Assembly (NCBI GenBank): GCA_025084515.1
Contig: JAJAGP010000210.1
Location: forward strand, 372,001 to 436,000
DNA from: Ancistrus triradiatus
Lineage: Eukaryota; Chordata; Actinopteri; Siluriformes; Loricariidae
DNA length: 64,000 bases
Reading direction: 5' to 3'
The notes beneath the pieces are model-generated. The model was not told where the DNA came from and made no database searches. It saw only the letters and a list, made by a program, of their open reading frames with translations. A program made the translations under genes and the position numbers. Numbering within the stretch: position 1 is the stretch's first letter; every line of letters starts with the position of its first letter. This document shows positions 34,401 through 41,900 of this stretch, in pieces.

Positions 34401-35425
34401 CTTCCTCTGTACTCTCTCTCAGTACCACACTACAAAGACATGCCTGTTAGGCTAATTGGTGTTTCTAAAGTGCCCTTAACCTATGAGTACTTGTATGAGA
34501 TTGTGAGTGTATGTGCCTTATACAGTGGATTGGCACTCTGTGGTTGTTCCTGCTTTCTTGCGGCCCTGACCAGGATTGAGCAGATAATAAAAATAAAAAA
34601 GTATATACAGAATATATATATATATGTATACACACATATATCACACATAAGTGTTAGTTCAGCATACAGTACAAGGTGCTCACTCCACAAAGAGTCGAAC
34701 AGCAGTGAGTCTGTTTCCTTGCACCAACAGGTGAGCAAGGCGGCATCCTCATCCTCTGCGCTTCTTCATCATTTATAGTCCCGCACTGAACAACTGCATC
34801 ATGCTGTAATTACTCAGGCGCTAAACGACCAGCGCGCGCCTAACAATCAATAAAACAATATATCTGTAAGTGGATGAGCAGTCAATTCTGAAATGCGGCA
34901 TATCGAGATCCAGGTTCCTCTGTACTACAGCAGTAGGGATCTAGTGCGTGTAGGATAGGTTATAAAGTGATCATTATTAGTGATTTTATTATTATGAATT
35001 TATTATTCATTTTATTATTCATTTTATAGCCACCATCCATCCAATGCGCGCAATGCGTTAAAGGACAAAGCATGGTGATCGGTCCGGTTCCTGCTGACGG
35101 ATCCTCACTGATGTATAAAGAACATGTTGATATGATCAGGGCACGGAAATCAAACCTGCCCAAAGCTTTTACTGATCTTTGGACTGTAGCAATTGTACAG
35201 TTTGGACAAATGGGCACGCACATCAACCATTCTCCTCAATGAATAAGTTTCTCCTTTCAGATTTATTCCAAGGTAGAAATAACAGATCCTAAGAGACAGC
35301 GCGCACTGATGATGCTACTGACTTACCTCGTCCCATTTCATAAACCTGCTGCCTTTCTTCAGATTCTCCGGTACGCACACCGGCTTGAGCTGCAGCGCGT
35401 GAACTCCGGGCTGTGCACTGGCCAT
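13431..35425 (-). CDS. plcb1: plcb1, phospholipase C beta 1, 5' part (exons 1-3, residues 1-82)
   Basis: PLC-beta1 hydrolyses PIP2 to IP3 and diacylglycerol downstream of Gq-type G proteins, at the inner face of the plasma membrane and in the nucleus. Three minus-strand exons (35425-35327, 32717-32640, 13499-13431) are all phase 0 with GT/AG borders and give 82 continuous residues without a stop. The reading begins MASAQPGVHALQLKPVCVPE and includes VTPVTLRVDPQGYFLYWTDQNK-type sequence (WTDQNK, DPQG), which is the start of the family's N-terminal PH domain. Similarity to mammalian PLCB1 is close over exons 1-2. Exon 3 (ETDLLDITYIKDARTG, then KCTKTPK) is less conserved but aligns without gaps. 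EF hands, the catalytic X/Y barrel, C2 and the coiled-coil tail must lie left of the window; I looked for exon 4 and did not see it. The neighbours tmx4 and hao1 support plcb1 over its paralogs. Introns of about 2.6 and 19 kb are full of transposons. Confidence 0.93.
13543..13830 (-). repeat. dispersed repeat family R1 (tRNA-like head, GGTGGC start)
   Basis: This is the minus-strand copy of a family whose plus-strand form runs from a GGCACAGTGGCACAGTGGTTA-like head through CATGTGTTAGGT to TGACCCTGAATTGGATTAAA. Other copies are at 18405, 20735, 34335, 37484, 45915 and 56590. Confidence 0.6.
14031..14198 (-). repeat. tRNA-derived SINE (family S) with 10-bp target-site duplication
   Basis: The minus-strand copy runs from tail ACATTTACAGCATTTAGCAG to head CTAGGCTACCACAGTCC. 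It is flanked by the direct repeat CCATCTTTGA (14021-14030 and 14199-14208), the hallmark of target-primed reverse transcription. Confidence 0.85.
14209..14745. mobile_element. DNA transposon relic interrupted on its left by a SINE
   Basis: The interior has ATCTGGAAGGGATTTCAATA and TGAAGAGGCGTGAACTC. The right end reads CCATTTTCTAAACCGTCCCA followed by ACTTTTTCTGATTTGGG, an end type common in fish; its partner end ACAACTCCAATTCC occurs at about 2418. Family name not assigned. Confidence 0.45.
14750..15505. other. intronic stretch, nothing recognised
   Basis: A 98-codon open frame at 15174-15470 has no family resemblance and is taken as chance. Confidence 0.3.
15508..15605 (-). repeat. fragment of palindromic DNA element (37427 family)
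   Basis: ACCTTGTTTCTACACTCATTG and GATGCACTTTGTAGTTC match, inverted, the right part of the element at 37640-37890. Confidence 0.5.
16077..16857 (+). mobile_element. Tigger-like (pogo superfamily) non-autonomous element
   Basis: The ends are CAGTGGTACCTCGGTTCTTG and ...TTTACCACTG with flanking TA. ATGGGTCCTAAAAAGGTTCG at about 16349 is a relic of a Tigger transposase start (MGPKK). The remainder has no coding capacity. 781 bp. Confidence 0.65.
16858..17039. other. intronic spacer
   Basis: Nothing recognised. Confidence 0.3.
17040..17830. promoter_or_regulatory. candidate non-coding regulatory block, plcb1 intron 2
   Basis: This is a repeat-free stretch with a perfect MEF2-type site CTAAAAATAG at 17523-17532, a TAATTA homeodomain-type core near 17764 and an E-box CACCTG near 17796. 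No open frame resembles a protein. Function is inferred only from motif content and absence of repeats. Confidence 0.25.
18405..18990 (+). repeat. repeat family R1 copy split by a MITE
   Basis: The head GGTGGCGCAGTGGTTAGTGT and CTCCCTGTGTCCAC (18418-18510) and the tail (GAAGTGCCCTT, CCTGACCAGGATTAAGCGA at 18748-18980) belong to one copy. It is separated by a 230-bp AT-rich element (18511-18735) with GGGTTGGG / CAGCCC ends. Confidence 0.55.
18513..18733. mobile_element. MITE-like element inserted in an R1 repeat
   Basis: It starts GGGTTGGGTATTGG and ends GCACAGCCC between TA bases. It contains ATACGATATACATCACGATA and ATCGAT motifs. Superfamily uncertain. Confidence 0.4.
19387..20672 (+). mobile_element. 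Tc1-like transposon, family 3 copy D, with tail-only retro-insert
   Basis: TA-flanked; ends CAGTGGGGCAAAAAAGTATT and ...TTTTTTGCCCCACTG. The left inner repeat and N-terminal coding part are deleted between about 19430 and 19433. It contains an (AAATGT)n insertion at 19497-19530 and a tandem 17-bp duplication at 19687-19720. 1286 bp. Confidence 0.9.
19434..20453 (+). pseudogene. Tc1-like transposase pseudogene (copy D)
   Basis: Readable blocks are MDDPEEDWENIMWSDETK IEVFGKNS (19836-19915), and SLDLNPIENLWRELKDHV with ICMEEWAKIPATVCANLV (20240-20400), which retain the third catalytic residue region and C-terminus. The middle HDNDPKHTAQATKEWL lies in a frame with a TAG in the preceding codons. 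It is non-functional. Confidence 0.75.
20735..21035 (-). repeat. dispersed repeat family R1
   Basis: Minus-strand copy: CTTGATCCTGGACAGGGGTCC at the tail side, GAATTGAACCCAGGACCTTC (B-box-like on the complement) and CGAACCACCGTGCCCGCC at the head side. Confidence 0.6.
21036..21654. other. intronic stretch, nothing recognised
   Basis: No supported gene or repeat boundary. Confidence 0.3.
21655..22020 (+). repeat. dispersed repeat family R2 copy
   Basis: The head TCATGTGGTGCAGCAGCAAT followed by CATTCCATCCAGGGTGCAC resembles the heads at 11620, 37135 and 60225. Boundaries are approximate. Confidence 0.35.
22021..22985. other. intronic stretch with degraded R1-like tail
   Basis: About 22620-22760 has short phrases typical of R1 repeats (CAATTTAGAGTAGCCAATTA). 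The rest is unassigned. Confidence 0.3.
22986..23822. mobile_element. non-autonomous Tc1-derived element N1, copy 1, with nested SINE
   Basis: Ends are AGTGTACAAAAGTATTAGGC and its complement (CTAAGACTTTTACACAGTAC), with a longer inverted repeat around the ATCATTGTTTTAGCAATG segment. A family S SINE sits inside at 23438-23660. Other copies are at 27412 and 42130. Confidence 0.7.
23438..23660 (-). repeat. tRNA-derived SINE (family S) inside N1 element
   Basis: Minus-strand copy with the tail CTTTACATTTACAGCATTC and head CGCTAGGCTACCACAGTACC. It is flanked by TAATATAT (23430-23437 and 23661-23668), a likely target-site duplication. Part of the middle (CAATCCAAGCAA region) is duplicated. Confidence 0.8.
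23830..24573. other. intronic stretch, nothing recognised
   Basis: About 24290-24430 carries R2-like phrases (CCCTGAGATGAACTGCTGCC). Otherwise unassigned. Confidence 0.3.
24574..25325. mobile_element. non-autonomous DNA element N2, copy 1, with nested SINE
   Basis: Ends TGAGTGCATTTACCTGCACT and ...GTGCATGTAAACGCA are inverted repeats, with AATCCGATC/AATCTGATTAC palindromic segments inside. A second copy is at 47750-48105. A SINE occupies about 24814-25002. Confidence 0.6.
24814..25002 (+). repeat. tRNA-derived SINE (family S) inside N2 element
   Basis: Head GGTAGCCTAGCAGTTAAG, B-box-like GGTTCAAATCC, tail CTACTAAATGACGTAAATG. Absence from the 47750 copy of N2 shows it is an insertion. Confidence 0.75.
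25316..25625 (+). mobile_element. decayed Tc1-derived fragment
   Basis: GGGCAAAAGTATGCTGTCAC at the left and GGCCACAAACTTTTGGC at the right. The middle resembles the 3' coding part of the Tc1 relic at 43400 (TTTGAGATGAATTGGAATGC, CCTGGCCTCACAATC). Confidence 0.5.
25626..26390. other. intronic stretch, nothing recognised
   Basis: No supported feature. Confidence 0.3.
26396..26570 (+). repeat. tRNA-derived SINE (family S)
   Basis: Head GTGGCTCAGTGGTTAAGACA, B-box-like GTTCAAATCCCATCTC, tail CTGCTAAATGATGTAAATG. A second lone tail follows at 26582-26622. Confidence 0.65.
26623..27214. other. intronic stretch, nothing recognised
   Basis: No supported feature; relatively free of repeats. Confidence 0.3.
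27225..27339 (+). repeat. SINE family S fragment
   Basis: CCAAAAGGTCCAAGCTTGAGC joined directly to the back half (AACCCACAACTGCTTG, CATCTGCTAAATAACTAAATG); the middle is deleted. Confidence 0.6.
27412..28272. mobile_element. non-autonomous Tc1-derived element N1, copy 2, with two nested SINEs
   Basis: Left end GTGCAAAAGTCTTAGGTCACC, right end truncated after CATTGCTAAAACAATC. The interior (TTACACTTGAGCAACAACAG, GGATGCCAAATGGACCC) matches copies 1 and 3. Two tandem SINEs occupy 27487-27856. Confidence 0.65.
27487..27856 (+). repeat. two SINE family S copies in tandem
   Basis: The first (27487-27688) is well preserved: GGTAGCCTAACGGTTAAGG, GGTTCAAATCCCACC, (AAATGT)n tail. The second (27689-27856) lacks the head, has CAGATCAACCTCTACC in place of the B box and ends AAATGCTGTAAATG. 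Confidence 0.75.
28944..30263 (-). mobile_element. Tc1-like transposon, family 5, nearly full length
   Basis: TA-flanked; ends CACTTACAAAAAAATAAAGC and (complement) CACTCATTGCCAAAAAAATA share an inverted repeat that continues through ATAGAAATGTCGGATTGCTG. The transposase is on the minus strand. Confidence 0.8.
29165..30060 (-). pseudogene. Tc1-like transposase pseudogene (family 5)
   Basis: On the minus strand, WNGIVFSDKSRFCLGSDN followed by RVRLWWPCGE (about 29590-29480) is the first catalytic block. MPLTTQRYVQNILQPHV and GIFQQDNACLHTSRVSQN (29402-29280) is the second. The final block is degraded (GRQIDHQLNIYGTSWH). These blocks lie in different frames. Confidence 0.75.
30265..30875. other. 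intronic stretch, nothing recognised
   Basis: No supported feature. Confidence 0.3.
30880..30903. repeat. (TTTA)n microsatellite
   Basis: About six TTTA units. Confidence 0.8.
30905..31170 (+). repeat. unclassified dispersed repeat U1, copy 1
   Basis: It shares, with the inverse sequence at 52735-53005, CTAACTCAGTTGATGTGTTT, TGCCTGTCCTATTGTAAGTA, CTGTATATTCTCTCTAACCT and GAGACTCTGTTTCA in the same order. No coding capacity is seen. Confidence 0.6.
31885..32056 (+). repeat. tRNA-derived SINE (family S)
   Basis: GGTAGCCTAGGTACTGG (short deletion in head), GGTTCAAATCCCACC, TAAGGGCGTCTGCTAAATGC, tail (AAATGT)n. Immediately followed by a second copy. Confidence 0.8.
32057..32252 (+). repeat. 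tRNA-derived SINE (family S), full length, young-looking
   Basis: The A-box-like region TAGTCCAGTGG, B-box-like GGTTCAAATCC, and tail TCTGCTAAATGCTGTAAATG are all intact. It shares the CAATTACTTGGATTGTTGTA variant with the copy at 53490 and differs from it at roughly six positions by eye. Confidence 0.85.
32253..32639. other. plcb1 intron 2, donor-proximal part
   Basis: No repeat recognised. Confidence 0.3.
32640..32717 (-). CDS. plcb1: plcb1 exon 2 (residues 34-59)
   Basis: This 78-nt, 26-codon phase-0 exon is preceded by TTTAG and followed by GTAAGA. It encodes DSSTVTPVTLRVDPQGYF followed by LYWTDQNK. The DPQG and YWTDQNK strings are near-invariant in the PLC-beta PH domain. Confidence 0.95.
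32790..33620. promoter_or_regulatory. candidate regulatory block in plcb1 intron 1
   Basis: Repeat-free sequence with the X-box at 33248-33261, CCAAT boxes at 33265 and about 33427, and TAACGATTAATGG near 33385. Open frames on both strands here (up to 138 codons) have no family resemblance. First introns often carry enhancers; this is inference. Confidence 0.3.
33248..33261. promoter_or_regulatory. perfect palindromic X-box (RFX-type site) in plcb1 intron 1
   Basis: GTTGCCATAGCAAC is a full inverted-repeat match to the RFX consensus GTNRCC-N(0-3)-RGYAAC. A CCAAT follows at 33265-33269. It sits in a repeat-free block (about 32790-33620), which suggests a regulatory element and not chance within a transposon. 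Confidence 0.5.
33840..33860. repeat. (ATC)n microsatellite
   Basis: A run of about six ATC units, continuing as AACAACATCATCATC. Confidence 0.7.
33955..34105 (-). repeat. fragment of palindromic DNA element (37427 family)
   Basis: ATGACACTAACAGGGTAATGG and GCATGTTAGTGTGGTG are degraded forms of a phrase usual in this fish repeat family. Confidence 0.35.
34335..34590 (+). repeat. dispersed repeat family R1
   Basis: TTGCATGTCCTCTCCATGTC, TGCGTGGGTTCTTCC, ACAAAGACATGCCTGTTAGG and CCCTGACCAGGATTGAGCAG in order. The head is missing. Confidence 0.65.
35327..35425 (-). CDS. plcb1: plcb1 exon 1 (coding part, residues 1-33)
   Basis: This 99-nt exon has its ATG at 35425-35423 (minus strand) and ends in the codon GAG followed by a GTAAGT donor, a perfect vertebrate 5' splice site. 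It encodes MASAQPGVHALQLKPVCV followed by PENLKKGSRFMKWDE. The start is chosen because the family N-terminus M-A-G/S-A-Q-P-G-V-H-A-L-Q-L aligns from its first residue. Confidence 0.95.
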
Positions 35426-35900
35426 TCAGCTTGCACATCTACCTCCACGAAGAGGAAAAACACAAAAACGGACAGATCCTGTGTCTTCTATCAGAGCCCT
35501 TACTGAGGGCTGCTTTAAAACAGGACTGTTCGTGCTGATGCGCTCACATTCATGTGTTCGCGCAATACGGATGTGGCATGGTGCGTCTGTTCAGTGAATG
35601 GTCTTCCAGGGAATTCCAACAGACCGAAACCGAGACGCGAGAGCAGAAATGAGCAGCAAAAAACAAGCGGTGCTGAATGATGGCGAGTAAATAAAGAGGG
35701 GGCTGGTCCATGAGTGGCCTCCGCACATTGACTCATTTGCGGCACTTGAGCGCCTGAACGCTTTGCTCGCTGGGATTCAGCGCCTCCTAGTGCGATCGCA
35801 CAAATCTGCGCTCAGGGAAACCCGCACTTTTCATCAGGGAGGCTGCGAAGCGCCCTCGGCTACACTGGAAATCATGAGCTGAAAAAAGTGGCTCCAAGTA
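35426..35900 (-). promoter_or_regulatory. plcb1 5' UTR and proximal promoter region
   Basis: The sequence upstream of the plcb1 ATG is CpG-richer than its surroundings, especially 35730-35860 (several GCGC and CGC motifs, and a CGATCG palindrome). It is free of recognisable transposons. The transcription start cannot be placed by eye. Confidence 0.45.
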
Positions 35901-36082
35901 GACAGGGAAACAGGAAAATGCCTTGGAACGACATTTCTGTAGAGGTTGCTGGAGATGGGGGCAGTGCTTATTACCTGTTGTACTCAGTATAGGCTTTGTT
36001 TAAATCCCAAGCTGCAATTGCTGCAATATTGCTCTCAGTTCAGCTGTAAATCTCTCTGGATAAGGAAGTCAGGTAGAGGCTG

Positions 36083-36236
36083 CGCTGTAGACCAGAAGGT
36101 CCAGAGTTCAAATCCTACCTGTGCCAAGGGCTCGCTGTCTGCTCCTTGAGCAAGGCCCTTAACCTGCAATTGCAGGGATTGTAAGATTGTATCAGTTGTA
36201 AGTCTGGATAAGGGTGTCTGCTAAATGACATAAATG
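36083..36236 (+). repeat. tRNA-derived SINE (family S), head truncated
   Basis: AGACCAGAAGGTCCAGAGTT, CAAATCCTACCTGTGCCAAG, tail GTCTGCTAAATGACATAAATG. It lies in the plcb1-tmx4 intergenic region. Confidence 0.7.
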
Positions 36237-37134
36237 TAACCTGCTGAAGTTCAAACCAAGCATCAGAATAAGGAAGAAAGGTGAATTAACTGACATTGAA
36301 TGTGGTCTGGTAGCTATCGCTAGACGGGCTGGTCACATGAAGTGGTATGACTGGTGGATGATAGTTCAAGTTGCACTCCCCTCCAGTCTGCCCCTGTTGA
36401 GCTACAGAATTTTAAAACTGGGTGGCTGAGAAATTAAGTCTCAAGAATAATCAAAATACAGTGGCTTTAAATACCTACAAGCTGTCACTGTTGGACATTC
36501 AACCTTGCTCATTTGTAAGTCACTTTGGATTTAGCATACATTAAGTATGTACATCTAAATGTGAACACTTAAGGATAATGAAGAACAGAAGACACAGCAG
36601 CTTTTTGCTGAAGTGACATTATAGCATAGAGTTATTTACTATAGGATAACACTATTCAATGCTGAATGAACAGCTACTCCAAGGATCATCAGCAACACCC
36701 AAAAAGGCATTTAGATCCATGCACAATGTCTTATAGGACATCCACAAAACAGGAAAACCAACAATGCGTGCAAACATTGCCACAAACTGTTTGCCCTCCT
36801 GCCATCTGGCAGGTGGTACAGAGCCATTTTTGCACCTGACTGCAAAACATTTCCTATCCTAAGGCAATGACCCTGCTTAATCAAACTGCCATTAGCCACA
36901 TATAACTGATAACACACACCAATGCACATTATAATACTACTTTTATGCAGACATGACGCCACACATCCCACTCTCAATTCTGGACTTTATTTTTCATCTG
37001 TAAAACAAGATCATATTTAATTTAAACATGCCCATCTGCTGCTGATTCAGCATGATATTTTACTAGTAGACCATCTTCTTATTTGCAGATTAGGTTTGCA
37101 CTGATGTACATACAGGGTGTAGTTATTCTTAAAA
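36237..37134. other. plcb1-tmx4 intergenic stretch, little recognised
   Basis: About 36500-36560 holds a decayed SINE tail-like phrase. The rest is unassigned. Confidence 0.3.
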
Positions 37135-37260
37135 TGGCGCTTGGGTGGCACAGCAGTCTAATATGCCAGCCCACCAGTGCAGGGACCTGGTTGCATCTGA
37201 GGGAAGGGATCGTTGTGTGGTGCTGCAACAGCACCAATCATTCAAATACTATCCATACTT
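37135..37260 (+). repeat. R2-type repeat head
   Basis: GCTTGGGTGGCACAGCAGTC followed by CCAGCCCACCAGTGCAGGGA. Confidence 0.4.
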
Positions 37261-37426
37261 TTTAACTGTGTGTTTTTACATACTTATTTGATGTACAAGC
37301 TTCAGTCACTGAGAGATACAAACTAACTTTGTTGTACTATGTACAGTGACAACAAAGCCAATCTATTCTAAACAGTCCTGCTAGACGTTTGAGTGTAAAA
37401 ATATTAGGAGTTTGTGTATAAAAGGC

Positions 37427-37890
37427 ACAGTAGTGCTGGTGGAGTTTTTAAACACCACAGTATCACTTTTGGGCTGAAAATATCTGGGCGGCATGGTATC
37501 TCAGTGGGTACCACCGTCGCCTCTCAGCAAGAAGGTCCTGGGTTCAATCTCAGGGTGGAGTCCTGGGTCCTTTCTGTGTCGATTCTGCATGTCCTCCCCA
37601 TGTCCATGTGGGTTTGTGCAGTGTTTAAAAACTCCAGCAGCACTGCTGTGTCTGATCCAACAGACCACCACCATATCTTTGTTACTTCAGTGCTGAGAAT
37701 GATCCACCACCCAAAAAGTACCCGATATGTGGTGTCCTGAGAATTAGAGAACAGGGTAAAGGGGACTAACAAAGTATGTAGAGAAACATATGGACTACAG
37801 TTTGTAATTGTAGAACTACAAAGTGCATCTATATGGTAAGTGGAACTGATAAAACTGACAGTATAGAAACAAGGAGGTGTTTGTACTATC
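37427..37890. mobile_element. palindromic non-autonomous DNA element interrupted by an R1 repeat
   Basis: AGTGCTGGTGGAGTTTTTAA (37432-) is the inverse of TTTAAAAACTCCAGCAGCAC (37624-). Between them lies an R1 repeat (37484-37620). The right arm continues with GCTGAGAATGATCCACCACC and GTAGAACTACAAAGTGCATC to AGAAACAAGGAGGTGT, a widely seen fish element arm. Confidence 0.55.
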
Positions 37891-38009
37891 ATGATCAGTA
37901 AGTGAAATGTTGACTGTAATTGGTGTAGCAGTCTAATATGCTTGCCCTCCACCACACAGTGCCAACTGGCTGTAACAGTGAGCCCTGCTGGCCCTGTGAT
38001 AGATTGTTA

Positions 38010-38145
38010 TGCTGTTTAACAGACATCCTTTACTACCGTTAAGATCTTACAATCCAAGCAATTGTGGGTTAACATAAGGTTACTTTCACTGTGGCAGCTT
38101 GGCTGGGATTTGAACCCTAGGTCTAGGTCCTGTGATGTTAGGTCA
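38010..38145 (-). repeat. decayed SINE family S copy
   Basis: TTACAATCCAAGCAATTGTG, GGCAGCTTGGCTGGGATTTG and GTTAGGTCACCACAG are the complement of the SINE middle, B-box and head. Confidence 0.6.
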
Positions 38146-38499
38146 CCACAGACCCTCAAAGCTGAATTTACCTTGAGAAGTTAAGTGGTTGCAAGCCCAG
38201 GCTGCGGTTTGCACTACAGGACTTCAATAACTGCTTCCACCAACAGACTCTTAACTCTGAGCCACATGCCAAGCCCCAGTGGCCATTACTAGGAAAAAGC
38301 GTGGCTAAAACGTTGAGAGAAAAAGTGCGGGAAAATTATTTAATAAATAACAAAAATATATAACAATATAAACACGAAATTTTCTGTGTAAATATATGCA
38401 CAAAAACCTGTAAAAGTATCAGCATTTGTATTAAGTCGCCTTAAATGGTATAAAAATAGCATGCGCTTTCTAGTACACAAAACCTGTTTGCGTGAAGGC

Positions 38500-38749
38500 A
38501 AATCGAGCCAATCAGAAGTGAGAGGGCGGTGCCTAAGAGGCGAGTGGATGATTCAAACTCAAAGGAGTGAGCTTGGTGGGGAAATGGGCGGGAATTAATG
38601 TTGACGGACAGCTGACGAGGCAGTCTCAACCAATCAGATCTCAGGGTATTCAGATCTGAAAGTAAAATTTCTCTTCGAGCAGACGATCGCGGAACTGAAG
38701 GCGATCTGCTTTGAAGAGGAGGGCGAGGCATTTCCTGGTGGCTCCAATA
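38500..38749 (+). promoter_or_regulatory. tmx4 proximal promoter with two CCAAT boxes and a GC box
   Basis: A GC-richer, CpG-containing stretch directly upstream of the tmx4 ATG holds CCAAT at 38508-38512 and 38630-38634, both inside an extended CCAATCAGA context (NF-Y type). A GGGCGG box lies at 38586-38591. No TATA box is obvious. This fits a housekeeping-type ER gene promoter. Confidence 0.6.
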
Positions 38750-38919
38750 ATGAAGATGGCGGGAGAGGAATGTTTAAGAAACATGTTGCGACTCAGTTGT
38801 GTTTTAATCGTTTTAGTAGTGAGCGTGCAGAGTGTGAGTGCTGAGGCTGAAAGCAGCGTGTTGGCCGTAGCTGATGCTAACTGGACGCTTATTCTGCAGG
38901 GGGAGTGGATGCTCAAATT
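38750..38919 (+). CDS. tmx4: tmx4 exon 1 (signal peptide, start of thioredoxin fold)
   Basis: This exon has 170 coding nt and ends in split codon TT|C before a GTGAGT donor. A hydrophobic run, LSCVLIVLVVSVQSVSA, is the signal peptide. It ends with ANWTLILQGEWMLK. Two in-frame ATGs lie six bases apart (38750 and 38756); the second has A at -3 and G at +4. Confidence 0.92.
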
Positions 38920-41900
38920 GTGAGTAGCAGTGAGTAGCATTGGATTGATTTAACGAACTATACTGTGAATTGCATTGACGTGTCACGCCTGTTGTGGTGT
39001 ACGTACTTTATGGGATATTTACACCATCACTGATGCAGTTTACTGTACTTTATTGTACATCATACACTCTGGCCACTTTATTAGGTACACATTGCTGGCG
39101 CTGGGTTAGACCCATTTTGCCATCAGAACTGCCTTACTGCTTCGTGGCACAGATTTAACAAGGTGCTGGAAACATTCCTCAGAGATTATGGTCCATATTG
39201 ACATGATGGCATCACGCAGTTGTTGCAAAAGTGTCAGCTGCACATCCGTTTCACCACATCTGAGAAGTGCTCTGTTGGATTGAGATCTGGTGACTATGGA
39301 GGCCATGTGAGTACAGTGAACTCATTGTCATGTTAAAGAAGGCAGTTTGAGATGATCTGAGCCTTGTGACATGGCGCGTTACCTGTGTTCATGAAGGGAT
39401 GGATATGGTCAGCAACAATACTCAAGTAAGCTGTGGAGTTTAAACAATGCTCATTTGGTATTAAGGGAGTGTGCCAAGAAAATATCCTCCACCATTACAC
39501 CATCAGCCTGAAGCATCCACACAAGGCAGGATGGACCCACGCTTTCATGTGGTTTTTGCCAAATTCTGATCCTAAAACCTGAATGTTGCAGTAGAAATTG
39601 ACTCATTACAGTAGGTAGTGTTTTTCTAATCTTATGTTGTACAATTTTGGTGAGCCCATGCAAATTGTAGCCTCAATTAGCAGTTCTTAGCTGACAGGAG
39701 TGGCACTAGGTGTGGTCTTCTGCTGCTGTAGGCCAGTTGCTTCAAGGTTCGACGTGTTGCACATTCAGAGATGCTCTTCTGCATACCTTGGTTGCAACAA
39801 GTGGGTATTTGAGTTACTGTAGCCTTTCTGTCAGCTCACTGGTTATATTCTCTTTTTCAGACCATTCTCTGTAAACCCTAGAGATGGGTGTGCATGAAAA
39901 TCCCGGTAGATGAGTCGATTCTGAAATACTCAGACTGGCCCATCTAGCATCAGCAACAGTGCCAAGTTCAAAGTAGGGTTGCAACTAATGATTATTTTGG
40001 TAGTCGACTAATCTGTCAATTATTTCTTTTCAATTAGTTGATTAGTCAACGATTTGTCATGCCTGCCGTCTCTGCTTTCTGAGGGTGCGGCTCTTGTTCC
40101 AGCGCATATTTTACCTCACTGGTTCAAGTCTGCACACTCGTGAATGTGACTGACACCCTGTTGGCCAATCTCTGCCTTAACATAAGTTTCCATAGCAAAT
40201 TAAGCCTAAAGTTTAGACTGTCCATTACAGGGCACATGCACCCACACCCACACAGTAATGGAACTTTACATACACCAGTTAACCTAACACATGTCTTTGG
40301 AATGTGGGAGGAAACCGGTGTACCCAGTTTACCTAATAAAGATACCTACAAATTTTTAAGAATGTTTTTTTGTAGTCTGCATATAAATTAGAATTCAGAC
40401 ATGGAATGTATTGGCTAATGGACTGGCTGGTAATTTCTTGGCAAACATAACACATCATGTGCCACAGACCATTTATTGGTTGCAGTATATACAGAACATG
40501 TCACTGACAGTTCACGGATTATGGCTGCATGGTTACTTGTGTCAAATAGGAAAAACAATTTTCCCTGGGAAACAATAAAGCTAACTGTCCGTTTGCCTAT
40601 TTGTCTGCCTGTCTGTCTGAGTGGTGTTCTCTGTTTTATTACAGCTATGCGCCATGGTGTCCAGCATGTCAGCATATCCAAGCAGACTGGGAGGCTTTTG
40701 CCAAAGAGAGCAGGAGTCTGGGTGTATCAGTGGGAAATGTTGATGTTACACAACAACCAGGTCTGTTGTTCATTTTTTTTCTGTAGGAACTGAACGTTAT
40801 GTGCTTGTAATTCATTTAACCGAATAAAATTGTACAAAAATTTTGAGATAGAAGATGCAAGTCACATTTGGGACATGTGGGTAACTTTGTGGTGTTTAAC
40901 CTGTGATGTGATCTACAGCTAACTTGCATGGGTTTCAGCCATAAATGAAATCATGACCTTATCACACTCAAGGTCATCGATCAACTGGAAGTTCGGACTG
41001 CAACATAGTCTCCCAAGTCTGATAAATATATTGTTGTTTCACCCCTACCATGGGAATCAAAATTTGCCCTTCTGGAATAACTGCCAGTTATTTGGGTTTG
41101 ATCCTTATGCCACCTTAAGCTTTCATAAACATAAATCTAAAGGAACTGCTGCCCAGTGTGTGTGGATGTAGCTTCTCCCAGGATTCCCAGTGTAATCCCA
41201 CAAAATCTCAAGTCAGGCAAGTGTGCTGGATGTCTCATAACCTCTTACTCAAACCACTCCCTTACTTACACACAACACACCTGACAACAGCACAACACTC
41301 ATCAAACACATAGATTATATGTTCTCAGTTGTTGTTTTTCCCCCTCCTTTAAGTGAACAGAAATCATAGAAACCTTCAAACAGTTGACGGAATATTGCAT
41401 ACAGTGGAGGCCAAAAATCTTGAGCCATCTAGTCAATGTGCTTGTATTTAGCATTTTTCTCTGATTTAATACAATGCCTTTCATTACAAATCAAATAATC
41501 AGCATAACAATACAGGTGAAATGTTGAATCTTTTTTGGGGGGAAAACTTGAGACCTTTCAGAATTGGACCTGGACCCCACATGTTAGTGCACAATCTGGT
41601 GATCCATGTTCTGCAAACATGATTTTACAATAAGAGCCCCTTGCTGATGCTGCTGAATACTTGGCTTTATTTGTCTTCCAATCCTACAATAAATGCACAG
41701 TGGGGTTTAGGTCAGCAGACTGTGGGAGGAAAGTCCATGCCAGTTGGTACGCCTTAGTGTTCTTTGGTCTTTAACTTGTTGCACTTTGAGAAGTGTTTGA
41801 GACTGTGGGTCAGTATCCTGCTGCAGCATGAATCCTATGCCTCAAAGTTACGAACAAGCATTTTCACTAATGGTTCCAGACTTTTGGCCCCCACTGCATA

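Noticed and set aside
34215..34778. 187-codon plus-strand open frame
   Set aside because: It runs through an R1 repeat and a TA-rich simple sequence; no protein resemblance.
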